Shown here piece by piece: positions 39,144 to 49,277 of a stretch of 64,000 nucleotides of DNA. The position numbers and the translations under genes were made by a program. The notes beneath the pieces were generated by a model that was not told the DNA's origin, searched no databases, and saw only the letters and a list, made by a program, of their open reading frames with translations. Position 1 is the first letter of the stretch, and each line of letters opens with the position of its first letter. Source of the DNA: Prorocentrum cordatum (taxonomy: Eukaryota; Sar; Dinophyceae; Prorocentrales; Prorocentraceae); contig CAUYUJ010007447.1 in NCBI GenBank assembly GCA_963575745.1, positions 351,001 through 415,000 on the forward strand, written 5' to 3'.

Positions 39144-40071
39144 CTACGCGCACGGGCAACACTAGACTTCGAACCAGGAGTGGGCATGCACGACGGGCGC
39201 GGAGCCTGGGGCAAGCGTCCTGGAGCCTGCATAACTCTAGTGACTAGCTGCTGCCCAGAGTTCCTAAACCTAAACTGCACCTCCAAGCCTATGTGGGGCC
39301 TCCAAGGGGCTGACTCGATTGGAAGCACCTGTAGAATGAAAGGCCTAGCCGCAATACTACACATGCTGTAATCTATGTGTGTGTGCCTGTGGACAAGGGG
39401 CAGGTGGCTTCAACATCTGCTGTCACTATCATGCCGCCAATCTTTTGCAAGAGCCCTGTCTTGGTCAGTGCTGCAGGGCCCATGTTGAAGTCTCCAATAA
39501 CTAGCCATGGGAGCTGGAGGGCATGCAACAGCGCAGACAGCCGCTGAAATAGGCCTACGTTCGCTCCTCCAAGCCCCATGCTGTGGAAGGCGTAGAACGT
39601 GATGATCACGATCGAGAATCCCTGGAAATAGACGAGCATGACAGCGAAGCCATCCAGCGCCTTGTGAGACGGCGCCATGAGCCTTGAACCTGCGGCCCGG
39701 ACAGCTGGTAACCTATGAGCGCGAAGATGATTCTTGGCGAGTAGCCACCCCCCACCTTCGTTGGCATGCGCTTCCTGCGACAGTGATACTTGCCTGTCAC
39801 GAGGTCGAGCTGGATTGAATACTGTACGTAGACCACGACCCCTGGCCTTACCTTCCCAACGACGTAGAGCAGCCTGTTGATGTACATGTGTCTCCACTAC
39901 TGCATAGAAGTCGTAGTCAGAGTTCTCGATGTTAGACCAGGCTTTGTCCCCATGCAGGATACATTGGCATAGAATAAACGTGGTGCGCCAATCTTGCACT
40001 CCCCATTGACAGCAGCAGGCTCCTGCACACCTGGTGCCGTCTCGGCGCTCGGCGCTGCGGGAGCTAGTCAC
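39125..40071 (-). pseudogene. LINE B APE-type endonuclease (EEP) domain
   Basis: Reads SDYDFYAVVETHVHQQAAL (catalytic Glu), EGGGWLLAKNHL, VMLVYFQGFSIVIITFYAFH, LPWLVIGDFNMGP (intact GDFN) and CPLSTGTHT, where it stops with TAG at 39375-39373. One base out of frame, within a CACACACA run, the domain resumes IDYSMCSIAARPF and APWRPHIGLEVQF, the usual S/IDY...PHxGL end. So a slip in a short CA repeat split the domain. Active-site motifs are otherwise intact, unlike LINE A. Confidence 0.8.
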
Positions 40072-41333
40072 GAGCTGGCCTCGCCAGCTCCTCCTGCACC
40101 AGCGGCCGCGCTCGCAGGCGACTGGCCTCTGCCCTTGCCGTTCTGCCGCTGGCCCTTCACGCCCTTGCCGACGTGCTGCTCTGCCAGGAGCTTGGCTGCC
40201 GAGAGGCGCTGCGCCTCGGCGTCGACCTCAGCCGACTGGGCTGCTGCAGCCTGTGGGGCGGCGGCGGCAGCGGCCGAGGCGGCTGCGCCACTGGCCGCCT
40301 CAGCGCGGGGCTCGCCCGCAGGGGCCCCGTCGCCGCCACCGCCGCCATGCGCAGCAGCAGCTCCATCGCCACCAGCACCTCCATCCTCGGAGTTTACCCT
40401 CCGCTTCTTCGCGAGGCGCCCGGCGATCTCAGCACGATGCTTCTCCATGCGGGTCAGCCAATCCCGCACCTCGGACTCCTTGGCCGTCATCTCCTTCTCC
40501 GTGGCCAGCAAGCGCTCATGGATCTCCTTGAGACCTGCGCGCTCGCCCTCCTCGCACTCCAACTCGCACTCCAACTCATCTAACTTATTCAAGAATTCAG
40601 AATCCAAGGACATGTGAAATATACGCTTGTCATCATTGGCCTTCATGGCCGCATCGCCACCATCAGCCCAAGCAGCGCTGCCCACGCCCTCTGCGTGCGC
40701 CACAGCTGCGGCCGCTGCCTTCCTGGCGAGGGCTGCCTGGGCCAGCTGCTTGGACAGCTCTGCCTCCTTGAGCTCCGCCGCTTCGAGGGGGCCTCGAAGC
40801 CGCAGCACGTTGGACGCAGCCTGGGAGTGCTTGTGGTCCGCGTCGCGAAACACTCCGTCAGCACGTCGTAGCAACTCCACGGCAGAGGTCTTCTGCTGCT
40901 TGGATTCCTCAGCCTCACGCTCCAGCTTGACGACCTGCTGCTGCAATGTGTTCTTAAGATCATCATCGCATGTGGCCGCCGCGGCGCGGGCCAACAAGGA
41001 GGCGACCTCAGTGGGGCTGCCGTCCTCGGTAGGCTGCTCGCGCCACGGTGGCTTCTTGCCACTGCCACGCCCGCTCCTGCCGCCAGCCTTCTGGCCGTGC
41101 GCTGGCGAGGAGCTCCTTGAGGCGCGGAGGATCCCCTTCGGGTGCACGAGGGCGGACTCCTCCTTCTCATTCAGATCGAACTGCACCTTCGGCCCTGTGG
41201 TGGACTTCGGACGAAACAGCAACACTTCTTCCCCACAGTGGTCACATATGAACAAGTTACGAGTCAAGACGCTATTGTACTCGCAAGTCTGGCATGACGC
41301 ACAGCGAGACCACAGTCGAGCACCCGGCGCCAT
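40068..41333 (-). CDS. LINE B ORF1: zinc ribbon, coiled coil, Ala-rich tail
   Basis: An uninterrupted 421-residue frame from the ATG at 41333. The N-terminus carries RCASCQTCEYNSVLTRNLFI and CDHCGEEVLLF, a C-x2-C...C-x2-C ribbon at residues ~11-34. Residues ~110-270 are heptad-rich (LQQQVVKLEREAEESKQQK, LEAAELKEAELSKQLAQAAL, LDELECELECEEGERAGL, KEMTAKESEVRDWLTRMEKH), then KKRRVNSED and an Ala/Gly-rich, basic tail. The stop overlaps the endonuclease frame by four bases. Likely RNA-binding and self-associating, as LINE ORF1 proteins are; the specific role is inferred. The only intact retroelement ORF in the window. Confidence 0.75.
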   Translation of the reverse strand: MAPGARLWSRCASCQTCEYNSVLTRNLFICDHCGEEVLLFRPKSTTGPKVQFDLNEKEESALVHPKGILRASRSSSPAHGQKAGGRSGRGSGKKPPWREQPTEDGSPTEVASLLARAAAATCDDDLKNTLQQQVVKLEREAEESKQQKTSAVELLRRADGVFRDADHKHSQAASNVLRLRGPLEAAELKEAELSKQLAQAALARKAAAAAVAHAEGVGSAAWADGGDAAMKANDDKRIFHMSLDSEFLNKLDELECELECEEGERAGLKEIHERLLATEKEMTAKESEVRDWLTRMEKHRAEIAGRLAKKRRVNSEDGGAGGDGAAAAHGGGGGDGAPAGEPRAEAASGAAASAAAAAAPQAAAAQSAEVDAEAQRLSAAKLLAEQHVGKGVKGQRQNGKGRGQSPASAAAGAGGAGEASS

Positions 41334-41483
41334 GGCTGCGATTGGATACTAAGAGTTCTCTCCTGCTCTAGTCGGTGCCGCGCAATCCCTCGGCGGGGTG
41401 CGCGGGCAAAGTCCTTCAAGCGCTTCGTGAAAACACAGGAGAATGAGCCCCGCCAAAATGGTTCGGGCCCAACCGGCTTGAGA

Positions 41484-41548
41484 GGAGGAGGAGGAGGAGG
41501 AGGAGGAGGAGGAGGAGGAGGAGGAGGAGGAGGAGGAGGAGGAGGAAG
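41484..41548. repeat. (GGA)n array at 5' end of LINE B
   Basis: About 21 GGA units passing into GAA and then an AAT-rich array. Confidence 0.95.
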
Positions 41549-41554
41549 AAGAAG

Positions 41555-41810
41555 CATAATAATAATAATAACAATAAGAATAACAATAATAATCATAATA
41601 ACAATGATGATAATGATAATAATAACACTAAGAATAACAATACTAATAATAATAACAATAATAATACTAATAATAATAATGATGATACTCTGAAGAATAA
41701 GAATAATACTAATAATAATAATAGTAATAATAATAATAATAGTAATAATAATAATAAGAAGAAGAAGACGAACAAGAAAAAGGAGGAGGAGGAGGAGGAG
41801 GAGGAGGAGT
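41555..41810. repeat. (AAT)n array with AAC/AAG/GAT variants
   Basis: The only long AT-rich trinucleotide array of the window, flanked by GAA/GGA units on both sides (ends GGAGGAGGAGG at 41783-41808). Confidence 0.95.
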
Positions 41811-41989
41811 GCCTCGCAGCTCTCTCTCTCTCTCTCCCCGCCTGCCCTGCTCGACTCGGGGGCCTCACAGTCTCGAAGGAGGAGGAGGAGAAGAGGCCGC
41901 TGCTCGCCCTGGAGAGCCCTCGTCCCCACGGTCGGATTCCCCAGGGAATTTGACAAGAGCGCACCTTGGGTGAGGTCTGGGGAGTAGCG

Positions 41990-42149
41990 TTAAATCGGGC
42001 CTGTCCTTGTGCAGGAGGAGTATTCAAAATAGTAACAATATAGTCAGGTGGCATTTTTTTGGATTATTTTCCGATATTTTTAGAGTCGGTTTCGAGTATG
42101 GCTTATTTTTCGTCCAAAATCGGCCTGTAGTGGGACATGCCCGACCTAA
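41990..42149. mobile_element. TTAGGTCGGGC-family MITE, copy 1, TSD GAGTAGCG
   Basis: 160 bp from TTAAATCGGGCCTGTCC to GGGACATGCCCGACCTAA, inverted ends of about 26 bp. Perfect 8-bp duplication GAGTAGCG (41982-41989, 42150-42157). AT-rich interior, no ORF. Relatives at 52760-52908 and 53546-53688. Confidence 0.9.
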
Positions 42150-42194
42150 GAGTAGCGGTATCGGTACCTCAGGGGGGGTAACCTCTGAGGTAAC

Positions 42195-42310
42195 ATCGCC
42201 CGCCCATTGACCGCCGATTAGGGCTTGATAGCCCACCCCGCCCAGGAGCTTTCGGATTCGCTATCGGGGGCCTATCGCCGGTCCATTGACGACATATCGC
42301 CGGTTCCCCC
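42195..42310. repeat. ATCGCCGAT-rich dispersed foldback, copy 2
   Basis: ATCGCCCGCCCATTGACCGC, GGGCTTGATAGCCCACCCCG, CTATCGGGGGCCTATCGCCG and CATATCGCCGGTTCC match the blocks at 14888-15022. Confidence 0.75.
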
Positions 42311-42371
42311 TGACGCTACCCCTCCCTCCTCCCCCTCCTCCCCCCCTCAGCTGGTCCCTCCCCTGACGCTA

Positions 42372-42546
42372 CAGTCGGGGCCCTGAAGAAGGAACCCTTT
42401 TCGTTGGGGAGGGGCTCCGCGTTCCTTACATGTTTCGCAGCTTGCCTCAGGTTTTCCTATGTTTTCGATGCGAAATCGAAGTTTTACTCATGGAAAAAAG
42501 GGGCCTCGTTCCTTATTTTGGGTTCCTTAGGTCAAGCCCCCGACTG
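42372..42546. mobile_element. CAGTCGGGG-end foldback element, copy 2
   Basis: Ends CAGTCGGGG and CCCCCGACTG are inverted, and AAGGAACCC/GGGTTCCTT lie just inside both. Interior GGAAAAAAGGGGCCTCG and TTCCTTATTTTGGG are shared with 11895-12017. No flanking duplication recognised. Confidence 0.7.
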
Positions 42547-42640
42547 CACCCTTCAATGCTGATGCGCCTTCTCGGGCGCCAGCATCAGTATCGAAGGTCG
42601 GCACGGCGTCGGCGCAGGTGCCCTACAGTTCTCTCTCTTT

Positions 42641-42803
42641 TCAGGAGGTAAAGAAACACACAGACACAATTAATCGGCGATTCACCAGAAAATATGGGAA
42701 AATATGGGAAGTGGGGGGGAAGACAAAAACCCAGAAAATATGGGAAAATATAGGGAATCTTTTTATTTGTGTGCATTTATTTGTGTGTCCTGGGGCCCCT
42801 TCA
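42641..42803 (+). mobile_element. TCAGGAGG-family MITE, copy 3, TSD TCTTT
   Basis: 163 bp, TCAGGAGGTAAAGAAACAC to GGGGCCCCTTCA. Perfect duplication TCTTT (42636-42640, 42804-42808). Closest to the apparent family consensus. Confidence 0.9.
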
Positions 42804-42949
42804 TCTTTCTCCCCTCGAAGCAGAGAAGACTGCATCTGCGTAACCTTCGGTGGCTGCGGATTTGTGTCGGCGCTGGACACCCTCCTCCTCGCGCGGAGCG
42901 CACGAGGGGCGGCCCTGGAGGCGCCGCCAGGTTCTCTTCCCGATTCGAC

Positions 42950-43110
42950 GTGCACTCCGATTCGATTCGATTTCTCGATTCACTGCTGACTGATCGGCTC
43001 TCCTTCTCATCCCTCGTTCGATCGATTCGATCCAATTTCGATTCGATTCGATTTCGATTCGATTCGATTCGATCCCGTTCGACGTGCATTAATCGATTCG
43101 ATCCGAATTC
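42950..43110. repeat. TCGATTCGATT repeats
   Basis: Blocks of ATTCGATTCGATTTCGATTC; CTGACCGATCGGCTCTCC occurs twice (42988, 43122), so a ~135-bp segment is duplicated around it. Confidence 0.8.
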
Positions 43111-43624
43111 TCGATTCGCTGCTGACCGATCGGCTCTCCTTCTCATCCCTTGTTCGCTCCCTGCCTCCCTCCCTCCCCTTCCGCGTGCTCCTGACTCGCT
43201 CCCCCTCCTCCTGTCCCCCCTCCAACCGACTCCTCAGTCGAGGATCAGGTTATTGCCCCTTCGGTCGTCGTTGCGGTCGTTCCGTTGCCGTGGCTATTTA
43301 GCGTCCTCGTTAGCATTATTGCTTCTGTTGTGATGCGTGCCGCTTGATGCCGCCTGCATGGCGTCTGGGAACACGAGGAGGGAAAGTCACCTGCGAGTTG
43401 CCCTCACTGGTGAGTTTCTCTTGGCGTCGGAGCAGGGATCCGCTCGAGCCTGCAGGCGACTCCTCTCGCCCACTCCCCTAGAGCGTATCCTGGGTCCTGG
43501 GATGCGGTCTGGCGAGGGATTCGAGGTGGAGTTAGCTGTGACCACGAAGGCGCCCTGGGAAGCCCCAAAAGGTTCAAAACCGCAAACTTCGAACCTCGGT
43601 CGTCTAGCCACGATCGATGCCCCT
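43111..43624. other. No recognised gene
   Basis: A short + frame at 43337-43627 (MPLDAACMASGNTRRESHLR) has no recognised domain. Confidence 0.3.
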
Positions 43625-43805
43625 TGAGCCTCGATCCTCGACCATCGGTCCGGTCCTCGAACCTCGAACCTCGATTGTCGGTCCTCGATCCTCGGTCCCC
43701 GATCCTGGATCCTCGAGCCTCGATCCTCGAATCGCGAAGCTCAATCCTTCATTCTCGACCCTCGATCCCTCGATCCCTCGAACCCTCGATCCCTCGATGC
43801 CTCGA
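43625..43805. repeat. CTCGATCC degenerate repeats
   Basis: Units CCTCGATCCTCGAACCTCGA with CTCGGTCC variants, ending CCCTCGATCCCTCGATGCC. Eight-base phasing in the last third. Confidence 0.8.
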
Positions 43806-43932
43806 GGACGTCCACGTTTGGAAGTGCCAGGCCGGCAGCTCCGAGCTCGAGGCCAGCCCTGAGGAGGCGCCCTCTGTGCTTCTTGGCCCGCAAGTCCCCG
43901 CGGCTGCCGCTGGCAGTTGGAGGGACAAGACG

Positions 43933-44246
43933 TCATGATGAAGATGATGCTGCTGATGATGATGCTGCTGATGATGATGCTGATGATGATGATGCTGATG
44001 CTAATGCTGATGCTGCTGATAATGATGGTGGTGGTGGTGGTGATTCTGATGATGATGCTGACGATGACGAGGCGGATGATGATGTGGAGGAGGAGGACGA
44101 GGATATGGAGGCTGCTGCAGTCGATCACGACGAGGACGATGACGATGACGATTACGATGACGATCAATCTGATGACGATGAAGATGATGATGCTGCTGCT
44201 GATGATGACGATGATGATGATGATGATGATGATCATGATCATGATC

Positions 44247-44285
<39 letters not shown>

Positions 44286-44286
44286 C

Positions 44287-44327
<41 letters not shown>

Positions 44328-44673
44328 GTGAAGCTGATGATGATGATTTTGATGATGATGCTGCTACTGATGATGACAATGCTGATGATGATGGTGGTGG
44401 TGGTGATTCTGATGATGATGCTGACGATGACGAGGAAGATCAGCAGGAGGAGGAGGAAGATAAGGACGAGGATATGGAGGCTGTTGCAGCCGATGACGAC
44501 GAGGATGACGATGACGATTACGACGATGATGATGGTGATGATGATGATGAGGATGATGATGATGCTGATGATGCTGATGATGCTGTTGACGAGGATCATG
44601 ATGATGGTGATGATGATGGTGATGATGATGCTGATGATGACGATTACGCTGATGCTGATGATGATGCTGCTGG

Positions 44674-44715
<42 letters not shown>

Positions 44716-45292
44716 CAATCATCATGCTGATGATGATACCGATGACGATGAAGATGATGATTGATGACGATGATGTTGGTGATGATGACGATGGCGATGA
44801 CGACGATGATGATTATGATGATGATGATGATAATGATGCTGATGATGACGGCGATGATGCTGATGCTGATGATGGAGGTGGCACTGATGATAATGATGAT
44901 GCTGATGATGATGACGAGGATGCCAATGATGGTGATGATGACGATGGCGATGATGATGGTGATGATGCTGAGGATGCGAATGAAGATGATGATGATGATG
45001 ATGATGATGCTGATGATGATGCTGATGCTGATGATGATGATGATGATCATGATGAGAAAGAGGAAGAGGATGATAATGATGATGTTGATCGTGGTGATGA
45101 TGATGACGATGATGACGATGTTGACGTTGATGTTGATGTTTATGATGATGCTGATGATGATGATGATGATGATCATAATGAGGATGAGGATGAGGGTGAG
45201 GAAATGGAGGAGACTGCTACTGCTGATGATGCAGCTGCTGCATCCGGCGGCGACGACGATGATGGTGATGGTGATGATGATGGTAATGATGG

Positions 45293-45323
<31 letters not shown>

Positions 45324-45580
45324 GATGATCATGATGATGATGATGATGATGATGATGACAATGGTGACGATGATGATGATGATGATGTTTATGATGATGA
45401 TCATAATGATGACGGTGGTGGTGGTTTAGGTGACGACGGTGATAATGGGCATGACCATGGTGATGATGATGGCGAGGATGGTGATCGTGAATGCTTGTGA
45501 CGCTGGTGGTGGTGGTGGCCATGATGATGCTGATGATGATGATGATGATGATGATGATGACGATGATGATGGTGGTGGTT

Positions 45581-45628
<48 letters not shown>

Positions 45629-45633
45629 TTGAA

Positions 45634-45715
<82 letters not shown>

Positions 45716-45734
45716 TTGATCCTGATGACGATTA
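43933..45734. repeat. ~1.8-kb (GAT)n array with 363-bp higher-order repeat
   Basis: GATTCTGATGATGATGCTGA and the following GAGGACGAGGATATGGAGGC block occur at 44042 and again at 44405, exactly 363 bp (121 triplets) apart. The Asp/Glu-rich frame (43883-44764) and the Met-rich frame are both open over hundreds of codons because interruptions stay in phase; neither is called a gene. Confidence 0.95.
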
Positions 45735-46084
45735 ACTGTGGGACACAATATCGACCCCTTCCTTTTGGGTGAAACCACGTCGCTTCCCGCCCCCGGAGCC
45801 CTTAGTTTGGGATCCTACCAAGGTCGTAATAGACTTCCAACAAGACCTCAATAGACTTCCATCAAGACCAGTTGGGGCTCATGCCACCGAAGAGGCCGTT
45901 TTAATGCCTCCCTGGGGCTGTCTTACTCCCCTTACTCCCACCCTCTGCGCGGAATTATTCTATTCATCGAGTCGTCGTGGTCTTAACGATACCGCTCGGC
46001 GCTTCCTCCCCGCTCGGGAATTAATTGACTACTGTCATTGCTGCGGATAAGGCCAGGATGATCGATAATTGCTCCCAGGGGCAT
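45735..46084. other. 350-bp unique segment between two GAT arrays
   Basis: Contains a short direct repeat (AATAGACTTCCAACAAGACC / AATAGACTTCCATCAAGACC at 45827 and 45850). No coding or transposon signature. Confidence 0.5.
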
Positions 46085-47190
46085 CATCATGATGATTGTG
46101 GCGGTAATGGTGATTCTGAAAGTGACTGGTGATAATGGTGACGGCTTTGGCGGTGATGTTGATGATGATTGTGGTGGAGATGGTAATCATGATGATGTTG
46201 TTGATGATGATGATGATGATGATGGCGGTGGTGGTGGTGATGGTGAGCATTATGATGATCCTGCTGGTGGGGGCAGTGATCATGATGACGGTGGTTGTGA
46301 TGATGATGATGCTGGTGATGATGATGACGATGATGCTGATGATGCTGATGATGACGATGATGATGATGATGATGATGATGATGAGGATGATGATGATGCT
46401 AATGTGCTGCTGCTGCTGATGATGATGACGATGACGATGGACATTACGATCTAAGATGATGATGGTGCTGGCTGATGGTGGTGATCTGGATAGAGGTGGT
46501 GCCAACGATGGTGATGATGACGATGGTGGTGGTGGTGGTGACGGTAGGGATGATTATTATGATGGTGATGTCCATGATGATGCTGGTTGTTTTTGTGGCC
46601 AGGATGACGATGGCGATGATGGTGTTGGTGATGATGAGGATGATGATGATCATGATGATGAGGATGACGGTGGTGGTGGTGGTGGTGATGATGATGCTGC
46701 TAGTCCTTCTGCTGCTGCTGATGATGATGATGACCATGGTGATGGTGGTGGTGGCGGTGGTGGTGAGCGTGATGCATGCGATTATGATGATGCTGACGAT
46801 CACGATGACGATGACGATGGCGATGATGCTGATGATGATGATGACGATGAGGATGGTGGTGATGCTTTTAATGATGGTGATGATGATCTGATGGTGATGG
46901 TGATGGTGATGATGGTGTTGATCGTGGTGATGACGGTGACGATCATGCTAATTATTGTGGTGATGCTTGTGGGGATCTTGGTGATTGTGTCGATGATGGT
47001 GATGGTGATGGTGATGATGGTGGTGGTGATTGTAGTGATGCTGACGATGATGATGACGGTCGTGATGATCATGATGTTGATGATGAGGAGGAGGAGGATG
47101 ATGCTGATGAGGATGATGCTGCTGCTGCTGATGATGATGCTGATACTGATGTCGATGATGTGCTGCTGCTGCTACTGCTGATAATGATGA
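46085..47190. repeat. ~1.1-kb (GAT)n/(GGT)n array
   Basis: More diverged than its neighbours, with GGTGGTGGT blocks and GCTGCTGCT ends. Open acidic and Met-rich frames are by-products. Confidence 0.95.
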
Positions 47191-48299
47191 CGGTGTCGAC
47201 GAACGTGAGCATGAGAGCTTCCATTCTTTCCAAGAATTCCAGGGTCTCCTGTTCTTCCGCACAGACTCAGAAATTGAAGGCCGCTATGTGCTCTTGGAAC
47301 TCCTGTGAAGTATCTTGAGCCATCTGTGTCATGACATCATTCTGGTCTTAGGGGGAACGGGGGCGTCGTCGCGTTTGTCGTCGTCGTCGTCGTCGCGTTC
47401 GTCGTCGTCGTCGTCGTCGTCGCCACTGCCGTTGTCATCGCCGTCGCCGTCGCCGTCGCACTCGCCTATTAGTTGAGGCAGTGCGTGCACGTGTGCCTCG
47501 GCTGATCGGCGAGGGCAACGGCGACGGCGCCGGCGAGTGCGACGGCCACGGCGACGGCGACGCCCGACGACACCAATCTCCGGGGCGCCTAGCGGGCCAT
47601 ACAGCGCGAGCTCAAAGATCTCTCGGGCCGTCGTGGCGGCTTCGAAGACGGAGGAGGCGACTGTGAGAACATCGTGCGACAACTTACCTTGGGGGGAGGA
47701 GGAGGAGGAGGAGGAGGAGGAGGAGGAGGAGGAGGAGGAGGGACACATGATTTCTGGAAGCCCCCTCTGCTCCCCTCGGGCCGTCGAGGGAGCGTGTTGC
47801 GCCGTCTTGCGGTCACAGTGGGCCGCCTTTTTGCCCGCTGTGGCCGTCTTGGGGGCTCCTTGTGTACATTTTGGGCCGTCCTGGGCCTTGCCGAAGCGTT
47901 TGTCTATCGGCCTCGTGGGTCGTGACCTCATCTGGGCTGACTTACGTTCTATGAACAGGGGAGGTCGCTGTAGTAATAGAACCATGCGCGTATAGATGGT
48001 CATGCCAATGTGTTTATACATTCGCATACATCTATTTTGGAGAGGGATTCCAGGGACACCAGGGAGCACTGATTACAGTACCCGGGTCTGGCGCCTGCCA
48101 TAAGGGCAGAGCCGCAAGGACGCAGGCGCCCAATGATGCCTCCAGAGATGATTTCAGATGCCAGTCGCCAAGCACAACCATAGGTCTGACATTTGCTTCC
48201 GAGGGCTTTTGTTTCTGTATGGCTTCAATGCAGTCCACTACCGGCCCAAGAGGGTTCCACGACGGGCCCAAGAGCCGCCAAGACAGCCATCTTGGATAG
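47191..48299. other. No recognised gene
   Basis: Apart from the GTC array and a GGA array at 47696-47742 (about 15 units), frames on both strands lack motifs. A GGGCCGTCTTGGG minisatellite remnant is at 47812-47890. Confidence 0.35.
47360..47465. repeat. (GTC)n array
   Basis: CGTCGTCGTCGTCGTCGCG-type array passing into GTCGCC. Antisense of GAC, a variant abundant in the GAT arrays. Confidence 0.9.
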
Positions 48300-48347
48300 A
48301 GAACCCTCAATTTAGCCGCGTAATATCGGGTTGCTAAGTGTCCTGGG

Positions 48348-48990
48348 ATGGCAGCGTCCGTGAAGGCACCATATACCAAGTACGTGGTGGCGCTCTTTTT
48401 CCCAGGGCATTCCAAAAACGACGCCTATTCTGGTGCAAGATCGTATCCAACGCGACGTCCATCAACAGAACGCCTCCCGCGCGAATGCTACGCATGCGTC
48501 TGGCTGGTTCCACCACACCTCACTTCATTGCTGGTCTACGAGACTATCGCCTGGTACCTACACATTGCCAAGCGCGAAGGATGCAAAAGCTCAATGTTTA
48601 CGGTTGAGTAGCTGCTTTGGTGTGTATGACCAGGGTTGCGATGAATCAGTCGATAATGTATATCTTCACGATGTGGCGACCTCAACAGCATCCAACCTCA
48701 GACATTCGTGGGTTAGCTGTGTGTACGGAAAGACGGGGCCCACGACGTCCGCCCCGACGCCTTACCCAACGCCTTATCTGACGCCCTACCCGGCGCCCTA
48801 CCCGACGCCCTACCCGACGCCCTATCCGACGCCCTACCCGACCCCCAACCCGATGCCTTATCCGACGTCCAACCCGACGCCATCTCCCACGCCGTCCCCG
48901 ACACCATCCCCAACGGAGTCCCCGACGCTTTCCCTGACACCGGTGCCTGCTCCAGGCGTGGTTACCGAAACCACCGTGCGGGTTGCCTGA
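48348..48990 (+). pseudogene. Cys-rich surface-type protein with Thr-Pro-Tyr-Pro stalk
   Basis: A first frame ends [16 protein letters not shown]; after a one-base shift near 48605 the next frame continues [40 protein letters not shown] and GKT. Cysteines spaced in this way (GC..F, SC, GCDE, WVSCVY) suggest a small disulfide-bonded extracellular domain. About 65 residues of PTPYPTPYP repeats follow (12-bp units ACGCCCTACCCG, 48756-48930), then [14 protein letters not shown] and a stop at 48988. Pro/Thr stalks of this type usually link domains on secreted or cell-wall proteins. No signal peptide is visible, so the start is missing or in an earlier exon. The domain resembles multi-copy dinoflagellate proteins from recall only. 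Either a frameshifted copy or two exons. Confidence 0.45.
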
Positions 48991-49108
48991 TTTCTGTCTT
49001 GCTCAAGAAGCGAGTCGGAGATCATTGGTGTCATGAAGCCAGTTCTGGTGCAGAATATGAATATATCCAATTTTTCGGTGCTCACTGCCAAGGTCAGCCA
49101 AACAGCGC

Positions 49109-49272
49109 TCAGGAGGAACAAAAACACACACAGACACAATTCATCCTCGATTCCCCAGAAAATATAGGAAAATATGGGAAGTGGGGGGGAAGACAAAAAC
49201 CCGAAAATATGGGAAAATATGAGGAATATTTTTATTTGTGTGTATTTATTTGTGTGTCCTTGGGCCCCTTCA
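49109..49272 (+). mobile_element. TCAGGAGG-family MITE, copy 4, TSD AGCGC
   Basis: 164 bp, TCAGGAGGAACAAAAACAC to GGGCCCCTTCA. Perfect duplication AGCGC (49104-49108, 49273-49277). Interior as in other copies. Confidence 0.9.
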
Positions 49273-49277
49273 AGCGC

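Larger units (their letters stand above)
36713..41483 (-). mobile_element. LINE B: LINE (non-LTR) retrotransposon with reverse transcriptase core deleted
   Basis: About 4.7 kb on the minus strand. In element order: ~150-bp leader region, ORF1 (41333-40068), endonuclease (40071-39125), a reverse transcriptase remnant beginning at motif C (39143-38529), zinc knuckle, RNase H (38383-36965) and zinc module 2 (36958-36713). The 3' untranslated end is not defined. A GGA array starts at 41484 directly beyond the 5' end; another lies ~890 bp beyond the 3' coding end. Same domain plan as LINE A but only distantly similar in protein sequence, so it is a different family. Inactivated by deletion of most of the polymerase, at least two frameshifts and an in-frame TAG. 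Confidence 0.8.

Noticed and set aside
43883-45500. Acidic 293-codon and Met-rich 527-codon frames
   Set aside because: GAT array by-products; no non-repetitive domain attached.
47315-47336. Minus-strand spliced-leader match beginning CTTGAGCCA
   Set aside because: Similarity stops after nine bases.
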